A stretch of 64,000 nt of DNA from Umbilicaria muhlenbergii (lineage: Eukaryota; Ascomycota; Lecanoromycetes; Umbilicariales; Umbilicariaceae): the NCBI GenBank assembly GCA_000611775.1, contig KK106982.1, positions 1,054,001 through 1,118,000 of the forward strand, in the 5' to 3' direction. This document shows, piece after piece, positions 31,301 through 42,229 of the stretch. Each line of letters starts with the position of its first letter. The stretch's first letter is position 1. The position numbers were made by a program, and so were the translations under genes. The notes under the pieces are model-generated. The model made no database searches, was not told the DNA's origin, and worked only from the letters and a program-made list of their open reading frames with translations.

Positions 31301-33782
31301 AACTTTGCCCCTGTTAAAGGTTCCGTATAAGTCCTTAATGACCGCTCCTTCGCGAGAGCACCTTCAAGATTGCAATCGTTTCCTTGCAAGAGGCGATCAG
31401 CGGGAAGAGCCTCGCAGAATCGCCGCATCACCTCCTACAGGAGTTCAGCCTCTTACGTTTGATGTCATACTGAAGAGTCTTACCTCGCCCGAGCGAACAT
31501 CTTTAATGCCTTGGATATGGGTTCTGTTCCCCGCCTCTATCATGTGTATGTACTTATTGCATTAGCTACTGACGACTACGTGCAGTGTGTCAAGTATACC
31601 TTTGAGTTCGCGTGTCGTGCTCGACCTCGGCTTTGTATATACTGAATTAGAGTATCATAGAGATCGAATCTAAGTCAGATAATTAGAATCCGTTGGTTTC
31701 CAACGAAAAGGTTTCGTCGTTTACCTGACGATGAGATTGCAGTCTGGGATGTCAAGCCCTTCCTCTGCGATGGACGTTGCGAACTGCAATCCTCAGTATT
31801 TGCGATGTCTCAAAATGGAACAGGAAGAGCTCACCAGACAATTCAGATCCCCTTTCCGGAACTTCATTAGTGTAAGTACCTGTTGCCTGAAAGTGACTTT
31901 GACATCGCCAGCCTCTCCTTGGCGTGTACCAATCAGGATACCCAAACGAAGATGGGGGGTCCCGACCCGAGCAAACAACTCTCCCAGTAGCCTGGCAGTG
32001 TAGCGGCGCTTAACGAATACAATACACTTTGCATCCGAAGGCTTCTCGAAAACCAACTGGAGGTACTTTTGTAGGAGTTGGACCTTCGAGCTGATACTGT
32101 TGCCTGACATTGTAGGCGGTACGAAGATGTGGTTTTTCACCAAGGACATGGCTTCACGCAGCTGCGCTATCTCGGCATCAAGCACTTCAATCGGACGAGC
32201 GTCCTTCTCGGCGAGAAACAACCGCTCAGCTTTGCGCTCTACTTTACGCGCTTCGTCATCCGCAAGCCCGAATGACCAGATCTGATCAGCGCACCACTCG
32301 CCGAGTTGAGAACTGGCCTCACGGGCAAATTGAAAGAGCTTGGAAAGGCCTTCCAAACCGCTGAATTGCGCCTTCATCTCGGCGCAGAAAGTCGTCTCGT
32401 AAGGTGGAAGCAGTGTCCCATATACTGCAATGCTCTCGTCTGGTCGACTTATGGACATTCTGATGAGAGAGAGATCGGACGTTGTGGCAATTTGGCTATG
32501 CAGCAACGTCTCTAGTTCCCTACGCAACTGTTATTGCCTGTAACCTGAAGAAAAACTATAGTGGAATGCTAGTGCTGACTTAGCTGCCTGGACAACATCA
32601 ACCCGGGCGTCAACTGGAGAAGCGGTCATGCCAAAGATCTTTGGACGCTTTGTTGGTTCATTTTCTGCCAAGTAGAAGTCTTTGATAATCCTGTACAAGG
32701 TCAGCCCAATACAGCGGCTGCAGTCAATAGACGATTTACCTAGCGTATCCATGGTTCTTCTTTGCGTGGTGAGCTTCATCAAATATAAGCAGGCTGATCT
32801 GGTCGATGGTGATGAATGAATGCATAAGACAGTTATACAAGACCTCTACCGTGCAGACAATTACCATGTTCTCTTTGAAGTGCTTCTCCCATTCTTCCTT
32901 TTTCCAGAGATCGCAACCCATGTCGCCACAGAAGCGCTCAATCCTTTGGTCTAGATTGCACTCGAGTACGGCAAATTGCTGGAAGACCAGAGTCACACAG
33001 TCTACCTATATCTGATTAGTATTCAAGGGAGTCAGGAGGCATCGAAGGCATGCATACGAGGAAGAACGCAATGCGCCGCCTCTTCCCCAATGCTCGATCC
33101 TCCAGCTCTTGATCGAGCATAAACCTTAATAGCAGTACGGCGATCAACGTCTTTCCCGAGCCTTGACCACGTTAGCTCGATGTGAAATCAGGAATCCCTA
33201 TGTTTGCGAACCAGTGTCAAGCACGGCTATGATGTTCTGTTTCTTAGCCTTTTCAAACAGCTCAACTTGGTATTCTCTTGGATCTGTAATAATCACTGTC
33301 GACTCTTGTTTCGACATGAGACTTCGAATAGACAGCTGATCGTCCTCGGCGCTGGCGACAGCAGCTCGTACTTCCTCCTTCGTTACCCGCTTAGCACGGG
33401 TTGCAAACCTATGTGATCGCTTTAATAAACGCGATGATAGAACCTGAAGTGTTAAACTGACTAACCAAGAGTTGAATTTGGCATTCTGGGCTCGGCGTTG
33501 TTCTGTCACTCCATGTTGCTTGGGTTCTCCATCTTTATTGTCTTCGCTCCCTGAGTCACTGGAATACCCTTCAATGTCCTCCACGAACGGTTCAGTCCCA
33601 CTATCGGCCAACGTTTTCCGTTCTATGTTAGTGTGCGTCAGCACATTGTTTTTATCGTCCCTCGGTATCACATTCGGGAGACCGTCAGATTCTTGGGCCG
33701 ATGGCCTTGGGATCGCCGAAGATTCATCACCATGAGTATGTTCTTCCTTCCTACAATGGGAGGTATCCATGGAGACGCCCAT
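28321..33782 (-). CDS. DCL1: Dicer-like protein 1, 16 exons
   Basis: Minus-strand exons: 33782-33466, 33408-33212, 33161-33058, 33005-32740, 32690-32580, 32519-31835, 31783-31725, 31669-31600, 31552-31484, 31434-31252, 31204-30137, 30090-29690, 29643-29130, 29081-28896, 28844-28692, 28638-28321. The sum is 4701 nt, 1566 residues, all phases consistent. Domains in order: DEAD-like helicase with Walker A TGSGKT (about 171; an intron splits it) and DEAH box FDEAHH (about 283); helicase C with QSRGRARH (about 600); Dicer dimerisation domain (about 620-700); RNase IIIa with ERLEFLGD (about 1110); RNase IIIb with [11 protein letters not shown] (about 1313); and a C-terminal dsRNA-binding region ending in YRCNCSKGG, the zinc-binding type of fungal DCL1. 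Acidic catalytic residues are present in both RNase domains. It cuts dsRNA into small RNAs for silencing and antiviral defence. Fifteen introns of 46-60 nt is far more than any neighbour. Donors GTTCGC and GTCAGC are unusual. Confidence 0.95.
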
Positions 33783-34394
33783 AGTGTATCATGTGTACAT
33801 CTCTGTCGATACCTTAGGACTTGAGCAAGTCACGTCTATGAAGTGTGAAGGAACTCAGAGTCAGGAAAAGAGAAGATTCAAAGCGCTAGAAATTGGAAGA
33901 GTTGGGCAACTCGTCCGCAGCTACACGCATGTAGCCGTGATTGCTTGATGTTTCTGAACGGATTGGCAGTAGTTCTTAACAGCGGGTAGAAGAAGGTGAA
34001 GGAGCAGAAGTCCACAGAGTGTTGATCAAACCGTAACGTATGCTTTTGCATTAAGCATGTTCACCTGGGCAGTGAATGATAGGGCCTTCCGGACGTGTAA
34101 ATGGTTAGGAAGACCATAAGTATCAGTCACAATAGACACTAAGGCAGCAAAGGTCTCATGCTTGAGAGACTGTCATACAAACAGCTGTGGACTATCGTGC
34201 CAGTCATAAGTCACGCGAAGTCAGAAGATCTTCTCTCGTCTTTCTTCAAGCGCCCAGCAGGTAAAGGCAGGAAGACGTAGTTGCAACGGGCTCCGAATTA
34301 TTGAATAAATTACAGCGCTAATGCCGACCAAGTCCTTTCAAAACGAACCTCTGACATATTTCAAACGGTAGCTAGGTACCCTGGCCCTGTACGA
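33783..34394. promoter_or_regulatory. Divergent promoter region of DCL1 and TAP42
   Basis: 612 bases separate the DCL1 start (minus) from the TAP42 start (plus). It must serve both genes. No strong motif or repeat was recognised. Confidence 0.5.
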
Positions 34395-35591
34395 ATGCTA
34401 CACCTCATGGCTGAATTACCGTCGAATATTCGTGCACTTTTTGCAGCGGGCCAGATCCAGCGGAAACAGGTGGAATCGTCATGGGAGGCAAGCAATTCGC
34501 TGTACCAGGAGAGTGTGAGAGCAGCCATAGGGACGTTTGAGAAATGCCGAAGCCTGGCAGACAGGATTCACCTGTTCAGTCAGAATGAGACCGAGGACGA
34601 TATCTCGTCAGGCGACTTTCGGTACGGCTCATAATATCAAGATCCTGGTAGCAGAGTACTGACCATGCTTACAGATACCTCTTGATTGATTACTATCTGG
34701 CCGAGCTCACCCTGAGGGATACCACGTTAAGCCGCAAGACCGTATTGCAATATGCTCAGGATGCCTTCGAGCGGTTCCTTACGCTTTTGGATACATACAG
34801 ATTACTTTCTAAGGATGACAGCAGGCTTTATGAGAGGTATCTAGACAACCGCACCACCTTTACAACAGTGGCAAGTAGCGATCCCGCCGCTCGTAGGGGA
34901 ACCAAGATCGCTCGCTTTAGGCAGGAGACGGAACTGAAGCGCAAATTGGAGGTTCGCTGTTCCGTGGACCTTTTGAGAAGCTGCCACCTTTACCTGACCT
35001 TTTGCGCAGTATCTCTCGCAGAACCCAACGGCTCTTGAGAATGACGATGCTGCTATTCGTCAACTATATCTTACTGAGATACAACTCTGTGTACACCGTA
35101 CCTTCCAAGCCTTGGACATGATCGCCCGAGAGCTGCAGATGCTTGCTTCAGCTCCACCGATCCCACCGACGAGCGCCGATGCTCTCGAGAATGATCATCG
35201 CGAACGCGCTCGCCGAGGCACACGTCAATACTCTGACAGGTTAGACCCGCCGATATCACAATTACTAGGTAACGGTAAATCTGGACCGATCCTAAGCAAG
35301 GATGGAAAGCCGCTAAAGCCATTCACACTACTTGATAGCCGGCAGCGATTGCGGGATGGCGTTTTCAGGCCTGATCACAGTTTACCTACCATGACAATAG
35401 ATGAGTACTTAGAAGAAGAAAAGCGGAGAGGTGGCATAATCAATGGCGGTGGCGAGCAGTCAGGCTTACAGCCAGAACCCGATGAAGACAATTTCGAGAA
35501 GGCAGATATGGAGACATTGAAGGCCCGGGAATGGGACGAATATACAGAAGCTAATCCAAAGGGCAGTGGGAACACCTTGAATCGCGGGTGA
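34395..35591 (+). CDS. TAP42: TAP42-like PP2A-associated protein
   Basis: Exons 34395-34621, 34675-34951 and 35010-35591 give 361 residues, normal for the TAP42/alpha-4 family. The N-terminal helical bundle is rebuilt across the first intron (GDFR|YLLIDYYLAELT). The TAP42 signature follows: AARRGTKIARFRQETELKRKLE, split by the second intron before YLSQNP. A conserved tail contains LSKDGKPLKPFTLLDSRQ, TMTIDEYLEEEKRRGGII and DNFEKADMETLKAREWDEYT. The protein binds the catalytic subunit of PP2A-type phosphatases and links them to TOR signalling. The second donor, GTTCGC, is weak but required by the frame. A second ATG four codons in (34407, MAELP) could be the true start. It is divergent from DCL1. 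Confidence 0.94.
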
Positions 35592-38508
35592 ATATCCAGC
35601 GTTCAGAAACGCCGTGTCTCTTCACTATTACCACTGAGTTTGCCTCCTGATATGCGGAGCACCAGACACCCTCAGCGGTGTCTATCTCATACATAAGTCT
35701 AAATGATTGACTAAGGTACTGCGACAAACTAGCATCGACTAAACTCCGTATACTGACTGTGCAAGGCAACAGAACACAACCAAACAACCATCATCTACCA
35801 GGAAGATGCTCCATTGGTCGAGCGCGATCATCAAAGAAGATTCCTTTTTGCTTTCTTTGACAGTCATCTTGTAGTCCTGGTGCGGCCCCTCTGTCAGCAG
35901 TATTAGCAATGCATTAAAGTACTGCCTACATAGTAACGGCTAAACCATTTTCCACCGTTTCTCTCGATCAGTGGGGCTGTGCAGAACCAAGGGAGCACCT
36001 CAAACTCATCCCCACGGCTGCACCACGAGCTAGCATCAAGGACCATAGACTCTGGGAATGTCAAAAGCTTGGCGAGCGTGGCGGCAGCCTCAGACTAGTA
36101 ATCCTGGAAGTACCGCAAGAGTAGGCAATTCAAGGCGCCACGGTACTTTGTGTATAACCCTGTTACGAGTAGCTGAAGGTGCACGACCCACGCCGTACAA
36201 TATCCGCAAATGCAGATCACCGTGTTACTGAAGCACAGGGCTCTATATGGAGCTCATCTAGTTTATCTCAGCGACCGTCCGGCGCTCAGGCTTTCGCGAA
36301 TATTTTGTTTCAAGAGACGAGAGAAAAGAAGGACATCTCATTCAACGAGAAGCCCCGAAGAAGCATGACGCTGATCCGGAACCAATGCCGACCAGAGCGA
36401 CGTTCGTGCTCACACCGTCGATAGTGGATTACACCGTCGGCGCAGATGAAACCAAGCCAAGCGCTAGATCAGGAAGATCGTATGCTATCCGCGTAGCACA
36501 GTATACTGATCGCACGCCCTTCCATCAACAACGGCGACACTGACCCACTACACAGTACAAGGTGCTTCCTTCGCAGTTCAGAGCAGGGAAGGGCTAACAC
36601 CGAGTTCCTGAGGTAGCACGCGACCACATGCACCTTCCGTAGCCCGACAGTACGGGGACGTCGCATAGCCTCGATAACACATGTGGGAAGGGCTTCATCC
36701 ACATGGGGTTAACAGTAGGGCTCGCAGGCAGAACCTGGTGTCTGTAGCCTCGTAGGGGTGGGTTTTCCGGGCTGCGATGATGGGATCCCAACTGGTATTG
36801 CCGTACGAGCCCGCGGCGTCAACGTTCACATCGACGTCCAGTCCTCAACTACGCCGGCCACTGCTCCGCACACGATACGAGGTACGACCCTCCCCTGGTA
36901 AGTGCGCTCAGCGATTTGTGAACAGTGGTAACAGATCAGCAGCGATGCTTAATTTCAAGCGCGCTAATCTACGTTCAGCGGCACTGGCAGGCCAAGGAGG
37001 CTCTCGGACCCATTGGCTCGCGTGTCGACGTTGACAATTAGCCAGGGGGTTGAAGGTCGAAGATTCCCGAAGTTTTCCTCATCCAACTCAACGCACCACC
37101 ACATCCCCACATGCCCGGCTCCAGTGTACTCTGGCATGCTCTAGCCTCGATGGTGTGTGCCTTAGCCTTATGGCTCACCGACTGTCGCCTAAGCCTAGGT
37201 CGGCCATCTCCTCTCCAATCATCCTAACGTTTGATGTCCGACGTTTGACCTTTGATGCCGCTGCCTTCCACTCGTGTCAGCGACTGGCTAATTCTTCCGC
37301 AGTCCAAGTTCACACGCCGTGTAGCCGCATCGATGTGATGTCCCTCGACGCTGATCCTGGGGCCTCAGGCTTGTCGCATAGCGGAATCGCGAAGAGCCGA
37401 ACATGCGTGCGCCTCGGGTTGACATAACCTCCTTCCTTCCAATCGAGTCGTCCCGGCGCATGAACCGCTTAACTTTCGTCGCTCTTCGTGTTGTACCTTG
37501 AACCCTGAGTACGACACAGATTTTCCCCGGTCAGACGAACCACGAGATCCGCAATTGTGACCTGTGATTGTACATTGTGGCCAGAGGTGGCGCAACAGCA
37601 GCACAAGCCGTGAGTCAAAGTCGTGGCCCAAGGGTCGATTGGCAATTCCCTCACATGGAGGCTTAGCTGTTGACTAGCACGTTTTGGATGCTGACAGAGC
37701 AGCCTGGGGTTCTGGGGCTTTTGAGTTGAGATCTCTGGAGCAACGACTCTTCCTTTGCCACCTGTTTTATGCTCCGAACTTCTTCCGCAATGCACGGCGA
37801 GGTTCTTCTGAAACACTCTTATCAGCCTTATTGTCGTAGTCAGTCGCGATGAATTCTGCGTACCAGCCAGATCACAGCCAGAGGCTGTCGTCTAAACGTA
37901 CAGCTCCTCCAGAGTGTCAGCACGAGTTCACCCGCGATTGCTGCGCGAATTGTCTCCAAAGTCATGGAGTAGATGTTTTCTTCACGCTGGAGCGCATGCG
38001 CATCTATCTAATGGTTTCCTCTTGAGTATCGAGGCATTGTACAATAAGTCTCATTGTTCTCTATATCTGCTGTTCGATTTTGTTGACCCTCAAAATACAG
38101 TATATGACGTCCTGGCTTCATCAGTTTCAGCCGAGCCATATTAGTCTGGTCCCAGGCGCCCTGGCATAGATGTGACTTTGAACAAGAGATTTTATTCTCC
38201 GAACATAGATCTAAACACAGTGAGCCCTCTCCAGTTCACGAAACCAGGTTCTACGTCATTGGCGTTTAATTTGCAGCCCTGATCACGGAGGCTGATATTC
38301 GAGCAGTCGTAGACACTAGACTTCGGAGCTTGACAGGACGAAGCGCCATATCAACAATCACAGTGGTCGTTTGTTTGGCCTTCGAATACAACGGCCGGCA
38401 ATTCAGGTTCTTCGGGGTCGCAACACGAAGCCAACACTGCAGTTAGATAGTTGTCTAAAGCTTGGCTTTGGGAGTCATCTTTAAGGCTTCCAGCATCCTC
38501 CTTACCAA
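35592..38508. other. Long gene-poor stretch upstream of a transcription factor
   Basis: 2.9 kb with only short, unrelated frames on both strands and no recognisable protein. It leads into the Zn2Cys6-PAS gene on the plus strand, so it probably holds a long promoter and leader, or a non-coding RNA. A CRE-like TGACGTC lies at about 38104-38110. No repeats or transposon remains were seen. Confidence 0.45.
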
Positions 38509-40460
38509 ATGAAATCTCCAGGCTCTTCGGATCATCTTGTCACCAGGAGCATCCTGGCATCACCCAAGTCTTTTCTCAACTGTCAGGCGTTGTCGATTCA
38601 TTTACCCCCTCCATCCCCGGCACACAATTCATCGTCGAGGAGCGCCTATATATCCCCGCCTATGTCAGCGTCCTCCAGATATCCACAGGCTCTGAGATCA
38701 CCACCACGTGGTCAAGCGAAGCAACAGCGCCAGCAATCAACACCCCCTAAGACGGAATCTTCTGCCCCTACTCACTTAAGCTCAGGCAACGGTCGGCGAG
38801 CCACTGATGGTAGTCTACAGCCGCAGCAGCTTCGGAAATCACCAACAGATGGCAGACAGAAAATCCTGGAGACGAATGTGGAGCACCCTAATACACCTGT
38901 GACACTGGGTGGTGGAACACCTCCACCCGCCGAGGGTTCTAACGATGAGTGCTCACCGCGTACCCAAGACTCACCAGTCGCACCACTATCAACCTCGGAG
39001 TCTTCCAACATTGCAAGAAGAGCCAAAGCGCATGTTCCTTCGGCATGTGTCAACTGCAAAAGGAAGCATCTGGCCTGTGAGACTCGACGTCCATGCAGTA
39101 GATGCGTCCAGGCTGGCAAGGAGGTAAGTGATAAAAAGATCAACACATCTCCATTATTGCTGACAGAAAGAAGGCTACTTGCGTCGATGTCCAGCATAAG
39201 AAACGCGGTCGGCCGCGCCTACGAGAAGAAGAGCATGACCGAGGAGATGGCTTTAGTGGCGGCTACATACACCCACACCTCCATCTTGGACAATCCGACA
39301 TGGCATCCATCGCAGCAGCTTCACAGCGAGGCCACCGTAGAACAGGCTCTTACCGCGAACTACGCTCACTTCCCAGCACGTACTATAGCGATTCACATGG
39401 AGGCGTGTATCCGTCCGGAGGATTACCGGACCCTGGATATTCTCTTTCAGTGCATTCGCATGGCGGAATTCCGCTTCGCCAACCCCCTGCAGCCCGTGCG
39501 TTGTCCGAGCAAATTCCGACGGCGCTTTTGAGTCTTGACTTTGTCATAGCTAGAAGCAACCGAGCCTTTGCAGATGCACTTTGTCTGGCTCCTCTAGGTG
39601 GCCGACCTCAGGCCCTTATGGATTTAGTTATAACTTCAGAGCGCGAAAAAATCAGCAGATTGCAAAACAGTCTTCGAGCAGACAGCAATCTGGGGGATTC
39701 CGCTTACCGAGCTCCCATGTATAGATCCGACAACGAACTGGACGCCATCCGCTCGACCGAAGAGCATGACATTGATCGGGCGATGAGCGGCTTTCAAACA
39801 AGGTCAGAATATTGGACATTCAGACTGCCCGGCGACCAGTCCCGAGGTTTCCCTGTTTCGATTTCTTTGGCCAGGACGTCAGTTTACTTTGTCATACTCA
39901 CCCTTGTGCAAAGAGTGGCACCACTCCCGCTCCCTTCACCGCGGTCCACCCCTCAAGAACTCTGGGGTCAGCCATCACATCCCGTCCACTCGGGTCCCGG
40001 AGTGGGTTCACCAACATCAGCCTCCATATCACGCCACCAGCCAAGTTCCGGAAGCTCTGTGAGTACAGACCTTGGGCTTCATTCGCACATTCGGCCACTT
40101 GCGCCTCCAGCTCTAGTCAGCAGACCGTCAATTCCGCACTCTGGTTATGACCGCGGTCTTGGACAATACCAAAGTTACACCTCGCAAAGCTCGGCCTCTA
40201 CAAACACTACTGGCTCGACACCCCCACGTAGATCAGCTACACCAGTGAGATCACCAATACAAGAGATCCCGCACGACAGTTTTCGTCACCTGCAGCTTCC
40301 TCCTATTCGAACGTCAGGAATCAATGAGCCTCGGGACGAGTCTCGCCGCGAGAGACACAACGGGCAGGGGAGGCCTGAACAAATCGACAACCGGAGCCCA
40401 CAAAGTACGCAAAGGAAGAAGAAACGGCGGCGAGTTGACATTGGCGAGATGTTGGAATGA
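38509..40460 (+). CDS. Zn2Cys6 transcription factor with PAS-like domain
   Basis: Exons 38509-39123 and 39171-40460 give 634 residues. The binuclear zinc cluster has all six cysteines: CVNC, AC, RPC, SRC, and the sixth (ATCVDVQ) contributed by the second exon. An AT-hook-like KKRGRPRL follows directly. After a linker comes a PAS-like segment (ALLSLDFVIARSNRAFADAL, then LMDLVITSEREKISRLQ, then YWTFRLPG and GFPVSISLARTSVYFVIL). The tail is Ser/Pro-rich with a basic end (QRKKKRRRVDIGEMLE), likely nuclear localisation. It should bind DNA and regulate transcription; the targets are unknown. The intron must end at AAAG (39170), because the stronger CAG 4 nt upstream shifts the frame. The start is uncertain (a later ATG gives MSASSRYP), and an upstream exon is possible. 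Confidence 0.85.
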
Positions 40461-40887
40461 AACCGCTACGGCATGAGTTATATTTTGACCGAAACGGTAA
40501 CGATTACTGATTCATCACATGCATTACCAGACGCTTGACGACTATACGATTGTCCAAACTTTACGTAAGGCGCACGTACCGACATACACGCTAACGAAGC
40601 ACAACTTTCGAGACTGATGGACTATACGGCATGATTGTACAGGTGTGAGAATCTCGCACATAGGCAGGAACGGCGTTATGTTAGATGGTGGAAAGGGGCG
40701 AACCCTCCCAACAGTGGTATCCTTCGGCGTTTGCAATATAGAAAACAGGATCCACAATCTAGGTAGTTCAATTCTATAAATGCACATGCAGGCCTCCAAC
40801 TCTAGACGCCAAAATGCCATGTATAACAGGACTTCCCGCATGTCCCTCTGTGCATTTTACCAACTGTTTTCACCATCTTCCACTAAC
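40461..40887. other. Convergent intergenic region
   Basis: About 430 bases lie between the ends of the Zn2Cys6-PAS gene and the FAD synthase gene. Nothing beyond the expected 3' ends was seen. Confidence 0.5.
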
Positions 40888-41868
40888 CTACCTATCCCTC
40901 CCCAACCGCTCTTCCTCATCCATCACCAACTCATAAGCCGGTCGAAACCTCCCCTCCTGCCCCTCTGCCCTCAGCGCCGGATTCGGATGCGTATCCGTCG
41001 TCCCCCCCAAACTCGTATACCCCCGATCGTAAAGCTCGCAATACGGAATCCCCAAATGGCGTATAAACTACCCCCACATCAACATCAGCAACATTCCCCC
41101 GTCACCGTCACCCCTCCCCCTTCCGCAACTCACCGTCCAGATCTCCGCATAATGCCAATCAATCACCGGATGACACCTCATAAACCCCGGCCACCCTCTG
41201 TCCGTTTGATCGAAAAACGTCAAATCCTCCCCGTGCGGATCCGTCCTGCGCGTGCCCACAAATATGCACTTGACGCTGGGCCGCTCCTGCAGGTAGTCGG
41301 CAAACGCGGCTTTCATGCTGGGGTTCGTGTGCCGCGATACGGCGAGGTGGTATTGCCGGCTGGAGGATGTGACGAAGGCGTCGACTTCGGGGAATGGGTG
41401 CCGCGAGACGATGTAGACGCTGGGGAGGAGGGGGGGCAGGGGAGAGGGGTGCGTGCTGAGGGAGGCGAGGAGGAGGATTAGGAGGACGAGGCAGTCTTTG
41501 CCGCCGTTGTAGGAGAGGGATATTTCGGAGAGGCTTGGGGGGGGCGAGTGTCAGTCTTGCCGGCGTGAAAGTCTTTGGAATATACGTTGGGTGGGGGGCT
41601 GTGAACTTGAGATTCGGGAGAATTGATACCTGTATCTGTTCAAGGCGTCTTTTATCACGTCGAGCGAAATCCGCGTCTGCGCTTGCACGCTGCGCAGTCT
41701 TTCCGTCGGGACGTCTTCCTGAAGGAACGCGTGGATTCGAACGTGCAGCTGCGCGCAGAGCGCCTGCAATGAGTCGCTGCCGTCGGGGGTTTGCGCATTC
41801 TGCTTGTCGGTGGGGGGGGTCTGCGCATGCTGCTCGTCGATGGGGAGGCCCGGCGCATTCGCGGGCAT
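40888..41868 (-). CDS. FAD1: FAD synthase (FMN adenylyltransferase)
   Basis: Minus-strand exons 41868-41630, 41533-41134 and 41067-40888 give 272 residues, close to yeast Fad1. It converts FMN and ATP to FAD in the cytosol. It has the PAPS-reductase-like fold: the PP-loop SYNGGKDCLVLL comes right after the first junction, then VGTRRTDPHGEDLTFF, DRGWPGFMRCHPVIDWHYAEIW, and across the second junction FIRHLGIPYCELYDRGYTSL and DTHPNPAL. The C-terminus RPAYELV...ERLGRDR is typical. The first intron of 96 nt has a C-run before its AAG acceptor. Coding-strand third positions change from C-rich (41400-41530) to G-rich (40890-41130). The DBP4 stop is 361 bp upstream on the same strand. Confidence 0.93.
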
Positions 41869-42229
41869 GGCGGGACTGCTTGGTCAGTCGCAATCCATTT
41901 GCATGAGGCTGCTGGAACGAGGGAGTGGATATATGTACAGTAGCTTGTTAAGGGTAATATTGAACTGGGAGGCCGATGTTAAAGCGCGGGGTACAGCCAT
42001 GTGTGCCAATGGAGGGGTGCGTGCTAGTTCAGGGGTGACCTTGGAATGGGGATGGGGGGGTTGTGGGGGTGTCGTCTCAAGCAACTTGGATTGGCTGTTT
42101 TATCGTTTGTGGTTTTTGATTCATTGCGTGTGGGTATCATGCTAGCTAAGTACGACTGTTCGCTCTATTGTGAGTTTCTACAAAGCCCGCCGGGTCCTGC
42201 ATCCTCCCGAATCCTGTGTCCACGGCCAC
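41869..42229. other. Intergenic: promoter of FAD1
   Basis: About 360 bases lie between the DBP4 stop and the FAD1 start, both minus strand. They include a G-rich run near 42050-42070 (plus strand). No gene was seen. Confidence 0.5.

Noticed and set aside
37050-37816. Frames of 115-125 codons within the long spacer
   Set aside because: No family resemblance, overlapping on both strands, unusual composition.
39132-39531. Read-through of the Zn2Cys6 gene's first frame beyond its intron
   Set aside because: It loses the sixth cysteine and has no PAS sequence; regarded as intron-retention product rather than the main protein.
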